In this document: piece by piece, positions 9,541 to 20,539 of the stretch
Layout of the letters: the number at the start of each line of letters is the position of its first letter
How positions within the stretch are numbered: position 1 is the first letter of the stretch
Source: Ruegeria pomeroyi
GTDB taxonomy: Bacteria; Pseudomonadota; Alphaproteobacteria; Rhodobacterales; Rhodobacteraceae
Reading direction: 5' to 3'
Length of the DNA: 64,000 bases
Assembly: GCF_021405525.1 (NCBI RefSeq)
Contig: NZ_JAGQAG010000001.1
Location: forward strand, 124,001-188,000
The notes under the pieces: model-generated
What the model was told of the DNA's origin: nothing
Seen by the model: the letters and a program-made list of their open reading frames with translations, nothing else
Databases searched by the model: none
Position numbers and translations under genes: made by a program

Positions 9541-9939
9541 TTACAACCAGTCGCGCAGGATCGGGATCAGGGGGATATCCGCTGCTGGCATCGGGTAGTT
9601 GCGCAGTTCGTTTGCCCGTACCCATGTCAGCGCCTGCCCTTCGCGAGATTGCGGAATCCCCTCCCACTTGCGGCAGGCAAACAGCGGCATCAGCAGATGA
9701 AAATCATCATAGCTGTGGCTGGCAAAGGTCAGTGGCGCCAGGCATGAGGCCCAGGTATTGATCCCCAGTTCCTCGTGCAGCTCGCGGATCAGCGCCAGTT
9801 CGGGCGTCTCGCCGGGTTCGACCTTGCCGCCGGGAAACTCCCACAAACCGGCCATCGACTTGCCTTCCGGGCGCTGCGCCAGCAGCACCCGGCCATCCAC
9901 GTCGATCAGCGCGACGGCGGAAACAAGGACGGTTTTCAC
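9541..9939 (-). CDS. mutT: 8-oxo-dGTP diphosphatase MutT (Nudix)
   Basis: Nudix hydrolase that removes oxidised dGTP and so prevents A:T to C:G transversions. 132 residues with a complete Nudix box beginning GGKVEPGETPELALIRELHE and ending EELGI, at about residues 36-60. The WEFPGGKVE context and total length match the MutT clade rather than other Nudix enzymes. It overlaps the argJ stop by 4 bp (ATGA) and is the last gene of parvulin-argJ-mutT. Confidence 0.92.
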   Translation of the reverse strand: MKTVLVSAVALIDVDGRVLLAQRPEGKSMAGLWEFPGGKVEPGETPELALIRELHEELGINTWASCLAPLTFASHSYDDFHLLMPLFACRKWEGIPQSREGQALTWVRANELRNYPMPAADIPLIPILRDWL

Positions 9940-11162
9940 GAGCGGTAATCCGCGTTGATCTCGATATATCCGTGGGTCAGATCGCAGGTCCAGACGGTGG
10001 ACTTGCCTTCGCCAAGGCCCAGATCGACACCAATGACCAACTCCTGCCCCTTCATATAGGCGGCGGCGTCCTCTTCACGGTAACCCGGGCTGACCCAGCC
10101 CTTTTCGGCCACCAGGATATCGCCGAACGAGATGCTCAGCAGGTCACGGTCAGCAGCAGCGCCGGATTTGCCGATCGCCATCACCACCCTGCCCCAGTTC
10201 GGATCCTCACCTGCGATCGCGGTCTTGACCAGCGGCGAGTTGGCAATCGCCAGACCGTGCACCCTAGCATCGGTATCGCTGGCCGCGCCGGTCACCCGGA
10301 TCTCGACGAACTTGGTGGCACCTTCTCCGTCGCGCACGACCTGCTGGGCCAGGTCCAGCATCACCTCTTCCAGCGCGGCGGCGAACTCTGCATTGCCCGT
10401 CGCATCCACGCCCGAGGCACCGGTCGCACACAACAGCAACGTGTCCGAGGTCGAGGTGTCGCTGTCCACGGTGATGCAGTTGAAGGTGCGGTCGGTCATT
10501 GCCGACAGCATCGCCTGCAACGCACCCTGTTCGACGCGGGCATCGGTAAAGATATAGACCAGCATCGTCGCCATGTCGGGGGCGATCATGCCCGAACCCT
10601 TGGCGATCCCGGCGATCTTGACCATCTTGCCGTCGATCCCGACGGTCCGGCTGGCGCCCTTGGCAAAGGTGTCGGTGGTCATGATGGCGCGGGCGGCATC
10701 CTCCAGCGCGTCGGGGCTGAGCGCCGCATTCAGATCGCCCAGCTTGGCCACGATACGCTCGTGCTTCATCGGCTCGCCGATCACCCCGGTGGACGAGGTA
10801 AAGACCCGCCCGACCGGCACACCTGTCACATCTGCCACCGCCTGCGTCACCTCGGCCACCGAGGTCTGGCCGTAATGGCCTGTAAAGGCGTTGGAGTTCC
10901 CTGAATTGACCAGAATCGCGGCCGGCCCGTCGCTGGCGCCGCCGATCTTGGCCTGACAGTCCAGCACCGGCGCCGAGCGGGTGGCCGACCGGGTGAACAC
11001 CCCCGCAACCGAGGTACCCGGAGCCAACACCGCCAGCATCACATCGGTGCGACCCTGATAGCGCACCCCCGCCGCGATACTGGCCAGCTGCACACCGTCG
11101 ATGACGGGCAGCGTCGGAAACGCGGCCGGGGCCAGAGGGGAAACCTTGGTGATCTTCGCCAT
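9936..11162 (-). CDS. argJ: Bifunctional ornithine acetyltransferase / N-acetylglutamate synthase ArgJ
   Basis: Catalyses transfer of acetyl from N-acetylornithine to glutamate, recycling the acetyl group in arginine synthesis; bifunctional members also use acetyl-CoA. 408 residues. The autocleavage and nucleophile region GSGMIAPDMATML is at residues 189-201 with Thr199 as the expected nucleophile; the NSGNSNAFTG block and the C-terminal Asn-Ala-Asp-Tyr-Arg-Ser ending fit the family. It follows the parvulin gene by 7 bp and overlaps mutT by 4 bp. argG lies elsewhere in the window, at 52.7 kb. Confidence 0.96.
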   Translation of the reverse strand: MAKITKVSPLAPAAFPTLPVIDGVQLASIAAGVRYQGRTDVMLAVLAPGTSVAGVFTRSATRSAPVLDCQAKIGGASDGPAAILVNSGNSNAFTGHYGQTSVAEVTQAVADVTGVPVGRVFTSSTGVIGEPMKHERIVAKLGDLNAALSPDALEDAARAIMTTDTFAKGASRTVGIDGKMVKIAGIAKGSGMIAPDMATMLVYIFTDARVEQGALQAMLSAMTDRTFNCITVDSDTSTSDTLLLCATGASGVDATGNAEFAAALEEVMLDLAQQVVRDGEGATKFVEIRVTGAASDTDARVHGLAIANSPLVKTAIAGEDPNWGRVVMAIGKSGAAADRDLLSISFGDILVAEKGWVSPGYREEDAAAYMKGQELVIGVDLGLGEGKSTVWTCDLTHGYIEINADYRS

Positions 11163-11169
11163 TTCGGCC

Positions 11170-12021
11170 TTACTCCTGCACCAGTTCCAGCTGCCGCAGC
11201 ACGCCGGGTTCGATCCCGTTCAGATCGGGCTTTTCAATCTCGCTGTCCTTGGTCAGCTCGGCCAGTCGCGCGTCGATGGCATCCTGCTGGATGCGGCCTG
11301 CCAGTTCGTCGCGCACCTCGTCCAGCGCCGGGGCCTCGGACTTGCGCTTGTCATTCAGGATGATCACATGCCAGCCGAACTGAGTCTGCACCGGGTCCGA
11401 AATCTGGCCCGCGGTCAGCGCCACGACCGCCTGTTCGAATTCCGGCACCATCGCGCCCGCTCCGAACCAGCCCAACGCGCCGCCATTCGGCCCGGACGGA
11501 CCGGTGGATTTCTCCTTGGCGGTGGCTGCGAAATCAGCGCCGTTGTCGAGCAGCTCCTTGACGGCCTTGGCCTCGTCCTCGGACGGGACCAGGATATGCG
11601 AGGCATTGTATTCCTCGCCACCGAACCCGTCGGCATATTGCGCGTCATAGGCCGACTGGATCGCCTCGTCGGTGGTGGCGGCGGCCATGATCTCTTCGAT
11701 GGTCTCACCCGCCAGCAACGAGCGCTCCTCGTTCTCCAGCGACAACACGACCTGTTTCGGGGTCTCACCCGTCTGTTGCTGTTTCAACAGGGTCTGCTGC
11801 ACCAGCTGGTCCAAGATGCCGTCGAACAACACATTGTCGGGCAGTTGCTGATACTGCTGCGGCAGCGAGGCACGCGCGATGATCATGTGACCCAACGTGA
11901 TCTCTTCGCCATTGACGCGGGCCACAACCGTGTCCGCCTCGGCCTTTGTCTCGGCCGCGACCGGCAGGGCCAGCACCAGCGCAAGCGCCAGCGATGGCAA
12001 GATTGTGAGACCTTTGGGCAT
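11170..12021 (-). CDS. Periplasmic parvulin-type peptidyl-prolyl isomerase
   Basis: 283 residues: an N-terminal signal peptide (LPSLALALVLALPVAAE), a SurA/PrsA-like helical chaperone part (about 30-130), and a PpiC rotamase domain (about 130-230) with ASHILVPSEDEAKAV, a GALGWFGAGAMVPEFE block and a GWHVIILND ending. It most likely folds exported proteins in the periplasm, which suits its position divergent from secA. Leads the operon with argJ and mutT; the functional link to those two is not evident. Confidence 0.92.
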   Translation of the reverse strand: MPKGLTILPSLALALVLALPVAAETKAEADTVVARVNGEEITLGHMIIARASLPQQYQQLPDNVLFDGILDQLVQQTLLKQQQTGETPKQVVLSLENEERSLLAGETIEEIMAAATTDEAIQSAYDAQYADGFGGEEYNASHILVPSEDEAKAVKELLDNGADFAATAKEKSTGPSGPNGGALGWFGAGAMVPEFEQAVVALTAGQISDPVQTQFGWHVIILNDKRKSEAPALDEVRDELAGRIQQDAIDARLAELTKDSEIEKPDLNGIEPGVLRQLELVQE

Positions 12022-12059
12022 TGATTCATCCTATTTCCAGGCCGCAACGGGTCGCGGCG

Positions 12060-12130
12060 TTGACACTCTGGACCCTGCCGCTTACATCGCTTGAAGCCTT
12101 TGACAGGACCGCCTTCACCCCCCGTATCTA
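12060..12130 (+). promoter_or_regulatory. Candidate secA promoters
   Basis: Two perfect TTGACA boxes lie in the 173-bp gap ahead of secA. One at 12060-12065 has TACATC 17 bp later (12083-12088). One at 12100-12105 has GTATCT 18 bp later (12124-12129). Either or both could serve secA; neither -10 is a close match to the consensus. Confidence 0.4.
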
Positions 12131-12194
12131 TGGGTTGCGCGCAAGGCGGACAAGCCTGTCGTAACCATGACAGAACAAATCCGCTGGAGTGCAC

Positions 12195-14900
<2,706 letters not shown>

Positions 14901-14925
14901 GGCCCCCGCCACAATGACTCCCCCC

Positions 14926-14951
14926 GGCGGCCATAAACTGGCCGCCTTCTT
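14926..14951 (+). terminator. Hairpin after secA
   Basis: Perfect 7-bp arms GGCGGCC and GGCCGCC with loop ATAAACT, followed by TTCTTT. It lies 25 bp after the secA stop and is a likely, slightly imperfect, intrinsic terminator; some read-through into the next two genes is possible. Confidence 0.65.
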
Positions 14952-14993
14952 TAACGACACTCCTCGCGGACCAATGGGCGATGGAGTGTGGTT

Positions 14994-15986
14994 ATGGCAC
15001 AACGACGCAAGATTCTGACAGCTGGCGGGACCGTTCTCTGCGCGGCGCTGATCGGATTCCTGATGCAGCAGAACGCCGCGCGCGAGACGCAGCAGATTGC
15101 GGCACGCAAATCGCTTATCCAGCAATCGGTTCTGAAACCGTCGGGCGCGTCAGATGTGGATGACTTTGCCCAGTTCGAACTGCACGCGATCAAGCTGACC
15201 TCGGCCCAGCCCACCCTGGAACAGCCCCGCCGCCTGCCCGAACCGGCGCTCGAAGGCGCCCTGCCCCTGCCCGCGCGGGACATCCTGCTGCCCGACGCGC
15301 CCAGCGACCCCGAAGAGCCGCAGCTGGGCTGCGCGATTACCGCAAACGCCGCGCCTGCCCCTATGGCCAGCATCGCCCTTGACGTCAGCGCGCCCTGCTA
15401 TGGCAACCAGCGCGTCACCGTGCATCACAGCGGGTTGATCTTTACCGATACCACCGATGACGCGGGCAACCTGTCGGTTACCGTCCCGGCCCTGTCCGAA
15501 ACCGCCGTTTTTGTCGTGGCCTTCCAGAATGGCCGTGGCACCGTCGCCATGAGCCCTGTCGAGGGGCTCGACCGGATCGACCGGGTCGTGGTGCAATGGT
15601 CTGGCGCTGCGGGCTTTCAGCTGCATGCCCGCGAGTTTGGCGCCGGTTATGGCGAGACCGGCCATGTCTGGTCCGAAGCATCAGCCGGCGGGGTCGGCCA
15701 GGTGATCCGGCTGGGTGAACCCGACACGTTGGAGCCGCAACTGGCCGAAATCTACAGCTATCCCTCCGGCGAAAGCGACACCGCAGGCACCATCGCCCTA
15801 TCGATCGAGGCCGAGGTGACAGCCAGCAATTGCGGGCGCGACATCTCGGCCCAGTCGCTGGAACTGCGCGGCGCCGGATCGCTCACAACCCATGATCTGG
15901 ACATGTCCATGCCAGATTGTTCAGCTGCCGGTGATTTTCTGGTGTTGAATAATCTGGTCGAAGACCTGAAGATCGCCGCCAGGTAA
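14994..15986 (+). CDS. Membrane-anchored or secreted protein of unknown function
   Basis: 330 residues. An N-terminal hydrophobic segment (ILTAGGTVLCAALIGFLM) after basic residues is a signal anchor or uncleaved signal. A Pro-rich linker follows (about 65-100), then a beta-rich region with two cysteines (QLGCAITANA and SAPCYGNQRV) and a carboxypeptidase-regulatory-like flavour (DDAGNLSVTVPALSETAVF), and a further two cysteines near the end (ASNCGRD and MPDCSAAG). I recognise no family. Its place directly after secA has led similar roseobacter proteins to be labelled translocase, but nothing in the sequence supports such activity. ATG at 14994 chosen, after GGAG. Confidence 0.7.
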   Translation: MAQRRKILTAGGTVLCAALIGFLMQQNAARETQQIAARKSLIQQSVLKPSGASDVDDFAQFELHAIKLTSAQPTLEQPRRLPEPALEGALPLPARDILLPDAPSDPEEPQLGCAITANAAPAPMASIALDVSAPCYGNQRVTVHHSGLIFTDTTDDAGNLSVTVPALSETAVFVVAFQNGRGTVAMSPVEGLDRIDRVVVQWSGAAGFQLHAREFGAGYGETGHVWSEASAGGVGQVIRLGEPDTLEPQLAEIYSYPSGESDTAGTIALSIEAEVTASNCGRDISAQSLELRGAGSLTTHDLDMSMPDCSAAGDFLVLNNLVEDLKIAAR

Positions 15987-16011
15987 TCCGCAGGCAATTT
16001 TCAGGTATCAC

Positions 16012-17568
16012 ATGAATTGGCTTCGTGCGGCGGCTTTCGCCGCACTTTCCGTTTTCCCGGCCCTCCCGGCCACCGCTCAGGACATCACCCTCACCTCGCA
16101 TGACGGCAAGGTCGAGATCAGCGGAAACTTGCTTGGCTTCGACGGAGAATTCTATCGCGTCGAAACCCGGTTCGGCGAACTGACGGTGGACGGTTCGGGC
16201 GTCACCTGCGACGGTCCGGCCTGCCCGAACCTGACCGACTTTGTCGCCGAACTGGCGCTCAGCGGTTCCTCGACCATGGCCGAGGTGCTGCTGCCCGCGT
16301 TGATCGAAGGCTTTGCCCTGCGCAACCGCATGCAGACCCGGCGCGAAACCGAAAGCGAGGCCCGGTTCAGCTATCTTCTGTTCCAGGCCGGCAGTGACAG
16401 ACCTCAGGCCAGATTCACCTTTCGCGTCAGCACCACCGACGAAGGCTTTGCCGACCTGCTGGCGGACGAGGCCGATCTGGTGATGGCCCTGCGCGAAATC
16501 CGCCCCGATGAACGCAGGCGGGCGCTCGAACTGGGCCTGGGCGACATGACCGACAGCAACCGCTCGCGCGTGCTGTCACTGGATGCGATGGTGCCGGTGG
16601 TGGCGCCCCTCAATCCGGTGCGCCAGATCTCGGTCCCGCAGCTGGCACAGGTCTTTGCCGGTGAGATCGACAACTGGGCGCAGCTTGGCGGGCCAGAGGC
16701 CCCCATCACGCTGCATCTGCCGGCGGCGGGTTCCGGGTTGGCGCAGGCGGTCGAGGACCGTCTGCTGCTGCCCACCGGTAAAACCCTGCCCGAAGCGGTC
16801 GCCCGCCATGACCGGTCCAGCCAGCTGGCCCGCGCGGTTGCTATCGACCCGTTTGCCATCGGCATCGCCAGCTATTCCGAGACCGGCACCGCGCGGGCAC
16901 TGACCCTGACCGGAGATTGCGGCTTTTCCCTTGCTGCCACGCGCCGCAACATCAAGACCGAGGATTATCCGCTCAATTCGCCCATGTTCCTCTACATGCC
17001 CGCGCGTCGCCTGCCCAAACTGGCACGGGAGTTCATGGCCTACATGCGCAGCCCGGCGGCCCAGATCGTGATTCGCCGTGCCGGTTTCGTCGATCAGGCG
17101 CCAGAGTTGATCCCGGTCGCGGTCCAGGGAAACCGGCTTGCCAATGCCATCGCAGCCGCTGGTGCCGAGGTCCCTCTCACCGAGTTGCAACGACTCGTAT
17201 CCACGCTGTCTGGGATGCAACGGCTCAGCCTCTCTTTCCGATTCGAGACCGGATCCTCGCGCCCTGATGCGCAGTCGCGGACCAATATCTCGCAACTGGC
17301 TCAGGAACTTGAAAGCGGTGCCTATGACGCGCGCCAAATGCTCTTTGTCGGGTTCAGCGACGGTGATGGCGCCGCCGAGGGCAACGCCCGCATTGCCCTG
17401 AAACGGGCCGAGGCGGTGCGTGACGCGGTGTTGCAGGCGGCCGAAACGCTTGACCCGGCGCGGGTCGAGATCTCGGTCGATGCCTTTGGCGAGGCGCTGC
17501 CGATGGCCTGCGATGACAGCGCCTGGGGCCGTCAGGTCAATCGCCGGGTCGAGGTCTGGGTCAAGTAA
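16012..17568 (+). CDS. PstS-like substrate-binding protein fused to an OmpA-type domain
   Basis: 518 residues. Signal peptide MNWLRAAAFAALSVFPALPATAQ; a phosphate-binding-protein-like domain (about 75-370) with GSSTMAEVLLPALIEGF near its start and NSPMFLYMPARRLPK late; then a C-terminal OmpA/MotB peptidoglycan-binding domain (about 400-518) with SFRFETGSSRPD, GFSDGDG and RVEV near the end. The product should sit in the periplasm tethered to peptidoglycan. No PstCAB transporter lies nearby, so it may sense rather than transport. It follows the unknown secreted protein by 25 bp and probably shares its transcript. Confidence 0.85.
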   Translation: MNWLRAAAFAALSVFPALPATAQDITLTSHDGKVEISGNLLGFDGEFYRVETRFGELTVDGSGVTCDGPACPNLTDFVAELALSGSSTMAEVLLPALIEGFALRNRMQTRRETESEARFSYLLFQAGSDRPQARFTFRVSTTDEGFADLLADEADLVMALREIRPDERRRALELGLGDMTDSNRSRVLSLDAMVPVVAPLNPVRQISVPQLAQVFAGEIDNWAQLGGPEAPITLHLPAAGSGLAQAVEDRLLLPTGKTLPEAVARHDRSSQLARAVAIDPFAIGIASYSETGTARALTLTGDCGFSLAATRRNIKTEDYPLNSPMFLYMPARRLPKLAREFMAYMRSPAAQIVIRRAGFVDQAPELIPVAVQGNRLANAIAAAGAEVPLTELQRLVSTLSGMQRLSLSFRFETGSSRPDAQSRTNISQLAQELESGAYDARQMLFVGFSDGDGAAEGNARIALKRAEAVRDAVLQAAETLDPARVEISVDAFGEALPMACDDSAWGRQVNRRVEVWVK

Positions 17569-17571
17569 CCC

Positions 17572-17605
17572 CTTCATTTCGCCTGAAATACTCCGGGGGA
17601 GTCGC
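17572..17605 (-). repeat. Intergenic motif copy A, 3' of radC
   Basis: Contains AAATACTCCGGGGGAGT, closely matching copies at 25996-26029 and 62201-62232. On the minus strand it reads as a stem ACTCC/GGAGT with loop CCC followed by ATTTC, which would end transcription coming from radC. Confidence 0.7.
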
Positions 17606-17610
17606 GGCCC

Positions 17611-18375
17611 CTATAGAAACCCTTCGGAGCGGAAGCTCAACTCGACCGATTTTCCGATGATCAGGTGATCGTGCAGCGTTATCCCCAGCGCCTCACACGC
17701 AGCCCGGATCCGCGCCGTCATGTCGATATCCGATTGCGACGGTGTCGGGTCTCCTGATGGGTGGTTGTGCACCAGGATCAGCGCCGAGGCGTTCAACTCC
17801 AGCGCCCGCTTGGCAACCTCCCGCGGATAGACCGGCACGTGATCGACCGTCCCGCGCGCCTGTTCCTCGTCCGCAATCAGCACGTTCTTGCGGTCGAGGT
17901 AGAAGACCCGGAACTGCTCGGTCTCGCGATGCGCCATGGTGGTGTGGCAGTAATCCAGCAGCGCATCCCAACTGGAAATCACCTGCCGCTGCATCACCCG
18001 TGCGCGGGCCATCCGGTGGGCACTGGCTTCCAGTATCTTGAGGTCGGTGATCACCGCCTCGCCCACGCCTTTGACCTCGGCCAGCCGCTCCACAGGGGCG
18101 GTCAGCACCCGGTTGAAATCGCCAAACGTATCAAGCAGCAGCCGCGCCAGCGGCTTGACGTCCTGCCTGGGGATCGATCGGAACAGCACCAGCTCCAGCA
18201 ACTCGTAATCCGGCAGCGCCGCCGCACCACCGGCCATGAACCGTTCCCGCAAGCGCTTGCGATGATCCCGGATATAGGACGGCAACCGCCCCGAGGGCAG
18301 CGGCATCTCCGGCGCTTCGTCCATGTCGAACAGCATCGGGGCCTCGGACAGACCAGTCTGGCGCATGGCAATCAA
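17611..18375 (-). CDS. radC: RadC family JAB domain protein
   Basis: 254 residues: an N-terminal helix-hairpin-helix region (about 40-115, with DYELLELVLFRSIPRQDVKP and LAEVKGVGE) and a C-terminal JAB1/MPN-type metalloprotease-like domain with the metal ligands in VHNHPSGDPTPSQSD. The historic name implies DNA repair, but the true function of the family is unresolved. It starts 27 bp after thiX on the same strand, so it may receive read-through from the thi operon. Converges on the OmpA-fusion gene. Confidence 0.9.
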   Translation of the reverse strand: MIAMRQTGLSEAPMLFDMDEAPEMPLPSGRLPSYIRDHRKRLRERFMAGGAAALPDYELLELVLFRSIPRQDVKPLARLLLDTFGDFNRVLTAPVERLAEVKGVGEAVITDLKILEASAHRMARARVMQRQVISSWDALLDYCHTTMAHRETEQFRVFYLDRKNVLIADEEQARGTVDHVPVYPREVAKRALELNASALILVHNHPSGDPTPSQSDIDMTARIRAACEALGITLHDHLIIGKSVELSFRSEGFL

Positions 18376-18402
18376 CCTCGCCCCGAATCGGTTTCCGAGA
18401 GG

Positions 18403-19137
18403 TTAACGCTCGCCCGCCATTTGCCGTGTCGCCCGTCGCATCGCCAGATGCAGCAGCACCGACAGCACGCCCAGCGTCAGCATGGCGGCAAACATCAGGT
18501 CGGTCTTGGCGCGGCCATTGGCCAGGAGCATCAGGTACCCCAGCCCTTTTGACGCACCCACCCATTCCCCGATCACCGCGCCGATCGGCGCATAGACCGC
18601 CGCCAGCCGCAGGCCCGAGGCCAGTTGTGGAAGCGCTGCCGGCACCCGGATATGCCAGAGCACCGCGCGCGGGCTGGCCTGCATGGTGCGGGCAAGGTCC
18701 AGATATCCCACAGGCGTCCGCATCAGCCCGTCGAAGAATGCCGCCGTGATCGGGAAGTAGATGATCAGCACCGCCATCGCGACCTTGGACCACAATCCAT
18801 ACCCCAGCCACAGCGTCAGGATCGGCGCCAGCGCAAAGACCGGCAGCGCCTGGGTAAAGACCAGCATCGGCTGCACCAGTACCCGTGCAATCCGCGAACT
18901 GGCCAGTTGCAGCGCCGTCGCCACGCCCAGCACTGCACCGCAGGCAAGGCCGATCAGAACCTCGAGCGCGGTCACCGCCGTATGCTCGGCGATCAGCCAG
19001 CGGCTCTGCCACCAGGTTTCGGCCACCAGAGCAGGGCCGGGCAGGATGAATCGCGGCAGGTCGGTCAGGCTGACCACCGCCTGCCAGATCGCCAGCGCAA
19101 AAAGGGTCGCGGCCAGAGCAGGGAGCCAGCGTATCAT
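18403..19137 (-). CDS. thiX: ABC transporter permease, thiamine-precursor uptake (ThiX-like)
   Basis: 244 residues with about six transmembrane segments and the EAA-type loop of binding-protein-dependent permeases (after GLACGAVLGVATAL and FALAPILTLWLGYG). Belongs to the SsuC/TauC-like group. The ATG at 19137 overlaps the thiZ stop by 4 bp. With ThiY and ThiZ it should import a pyrimidine thiamine precursor such as formylaminopyrimidine; this rests on its location in a TPP-riboswitch operon next to tenA. Last gene of the operon. Confidence 0.85.
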   Translation of the reverse strand: MIRWLPALAATLFALAIWQAVVSLTDLPRFILPGPALVAETWWQSRWLIAEHTAVTALEVLIGLACGAVLGVATALQLASSRIARVLVQPMLVFTQALPVFALAPILTLWLGYGLWSKVAMAVLIIYFPITAAFFDGLMRTPVGYLDLARTMQASPRAVLWHIRVPAALPQLASGLRLAAVYAPIGAVIGEWVGASKGLGYLMLLANGRAKTDLMFAAMLTLGVLSVLLHLAMRRATRQMAGER

Positions 19138-19862
19138 TGCCCACCTTCCCGCAACATCCTGAGCAGCGCGCCCTGGCACAGCAGCGTTTCGGCATCGTCC
19201 ACCGCGCGGGGCATCGGCGCGGTCGGCGGTGTGACCGGTGTCAGCCCATCGGCGGTCATCACCTGGATCGAATGCCCCAGCCGCGCTGCCTCGGCCGGGT
19301 CGTGAGTCACCAGCAGCACGGTCCGCCCCGCCAGCAACTCTGCGGCAAGCTCCTGCATGTCGGCGCGGGTACGAGCGTCGAGCGCCGAGAAGGGCTCGTC
19401 CAGCAGCACCACCGGCTTGTCCTCCATCAGCGTCCGCGCCAGCGCCACCCGCTGGCGCTGCCCACCGGAGAGTTCCGCCGGGCGCTTCGCTGCATGGTCA
19501 CCCAGCCGCACCCGGCGCAACAGGTCGTCCAACCGTGCGCGGTCCACCTGCTCGCCCCGCAGCCGTGCCCCCAAGCCCACATTCTGCGCCACCGTCGCCC
19601 AGGGCAGCAGCAGGTCGTCCTGCGCCATATAGGCCACCCGTTCCACCACCGGTTCAGCGTCCGAGGCCGCAATTCGGCCGTCGAACGCCGCTCCTGTTTC
19701 CAGCCCCGCGATCAGCCGCAACACCGTCGACTTGCCGACGCCGGACCCGCCCAAAAGGCAGGTCCATTGCGCCGCTTCCAATGTCAGGGCCAACGGCGCG
19801 AACAAAGACCCACCGTCGATGCTGGCGCTGCCGGCAACAGTTATCGCGGGGGCCGGGGTCAC
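19134..19862 (-). CDS. thiZ: ABC transporter ATP-binding protein, thiamine-precursor uptake (ThiZ-like)
   Basis: 242 residues. Walker A GGSGVGKST, signature LSGGQRQRVALART and Walker B VVLLDEPFSALD are all present. The start is set at a GTG whose GTGA overlaps the tenA stop by 4 bp; the open frame further upstream lies inside tenA and is unlikely to be translated. Energises the ThiX permease. Order thiY-tenA-thiZ-thiX, each pair overlapping by 4 bp. Confidence 0.85.
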   Translation of the reverse strand: MTPAPAITVAGSASIDGGSLFAPLALTLEAAQWTCLLGGSGVGKSTVLRLIAGLETGAAFDGRIAASDAEPVVERVAYMAQDDLLLPWATVAQNVGLGARLRGEQVDRARLDDLLRRVRLGDHAAKRPAELSGGQRQRVALARTLMEDKPVVLLDEPFSALDARTRADMQELAAELLAGRTVLLVTHDPAEAARLGHSIQVMTADGLTPVTPPTAPMPRAVDDAETLLCQGALLRMLREGGQ

Positions 19863-20539
19863 GGGGTAAGCCCCATCTGCCAGAAACCGACCTCGAGTTC
19901 CGTTGCGGTGCAGAAGGTTCGGCACAGACGTTCCCATCGCGGCGAGGCCTCGAAATTTACGCCAATACGTCTTGTTAGAGCCTGATCCATCAACTCACCC
20001 GCAGCCTTGCAAGCCGCTTGATACTCGGCCCCGGCATAGGTGTCGATCCAATCCCTGTAACGATCACTCGTCGCCTCTGCCGCCAGCCGTGTGCCGATCT
20101 CGCCATAGCCCATGACACAGGGCGCCAGCGCAGCCAGCAGATCGGCCAGATCACCGCTATACCCGGCCTCGAGCACAAAGCGGGTATAGGCGAGGTTTTC
20201 GGGCCGTTCCGGGGTAGCAAACAGCGCGTCCTTCGAGATCCCCGCCGCCTCGCACACCCCGATATGGAGCTGCATCTCCTCGGCCACCAGCGCGTTGACG
20301 GTACCAACGGCGGCCAGCATCTCGGCATGGGTCTGGCCCTTGACCACCGCCAGCGCCCAGGCCCGCGCGAAATGGATCAGGAACACGTAATCCTGCCGCA
20401 GGTAATGCAGGAAAGCATCGTGCGGCAGGCTGCCGTCCTTGATCCCTTCGACAAAGGCGTGGCGGGTATAATCCCGCCACGGCTGCCCTGCCGCCGCACG
20501 CATCAGGCCAAAGGCGTGGCCATAATCCGGCGCGCTCAT
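19859..20539 (-). CDS. tenA: Aminopyrimidine aminohydrolase / thiaminase II (TenA)
   Basis: Hydrolyses aminomethylpyrimidine breakdown products of thiamine to the HMP precursor, a salvage reaction. 226 residues; the expected catalytic cysteine is Cys141 in ALAPCVMGYGEIG, followed by the conserved glutamate; also YLRQDYVFLIHFARAWALAV. Embedded between ThiY and ThiZ genes with 4-bp overlaps on both sides, which ties hydrolysis directly to uptake of the precursor. Confidence 0.93.
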   Translation of the reverse strand: MSAPDYGHAFGLMRAAAGQPWRDYTRHAFVEGIKDGSLPHDAFLHYLRQDYVFLIHFARAWALAVVKGQTHAEMLAAVGTVNALVAEEMQLHIGVCEAAGISKDALFATPERPENLAYTRFVLEAGYSGDLADLLAALAPCVMGYGEIGTRLAAEATSDRYRDWIDTYAGAEYQAACKAAGELMDQALTRRIGVNFEASPRWERLCRTFCTATELEVGFWQMGLTP

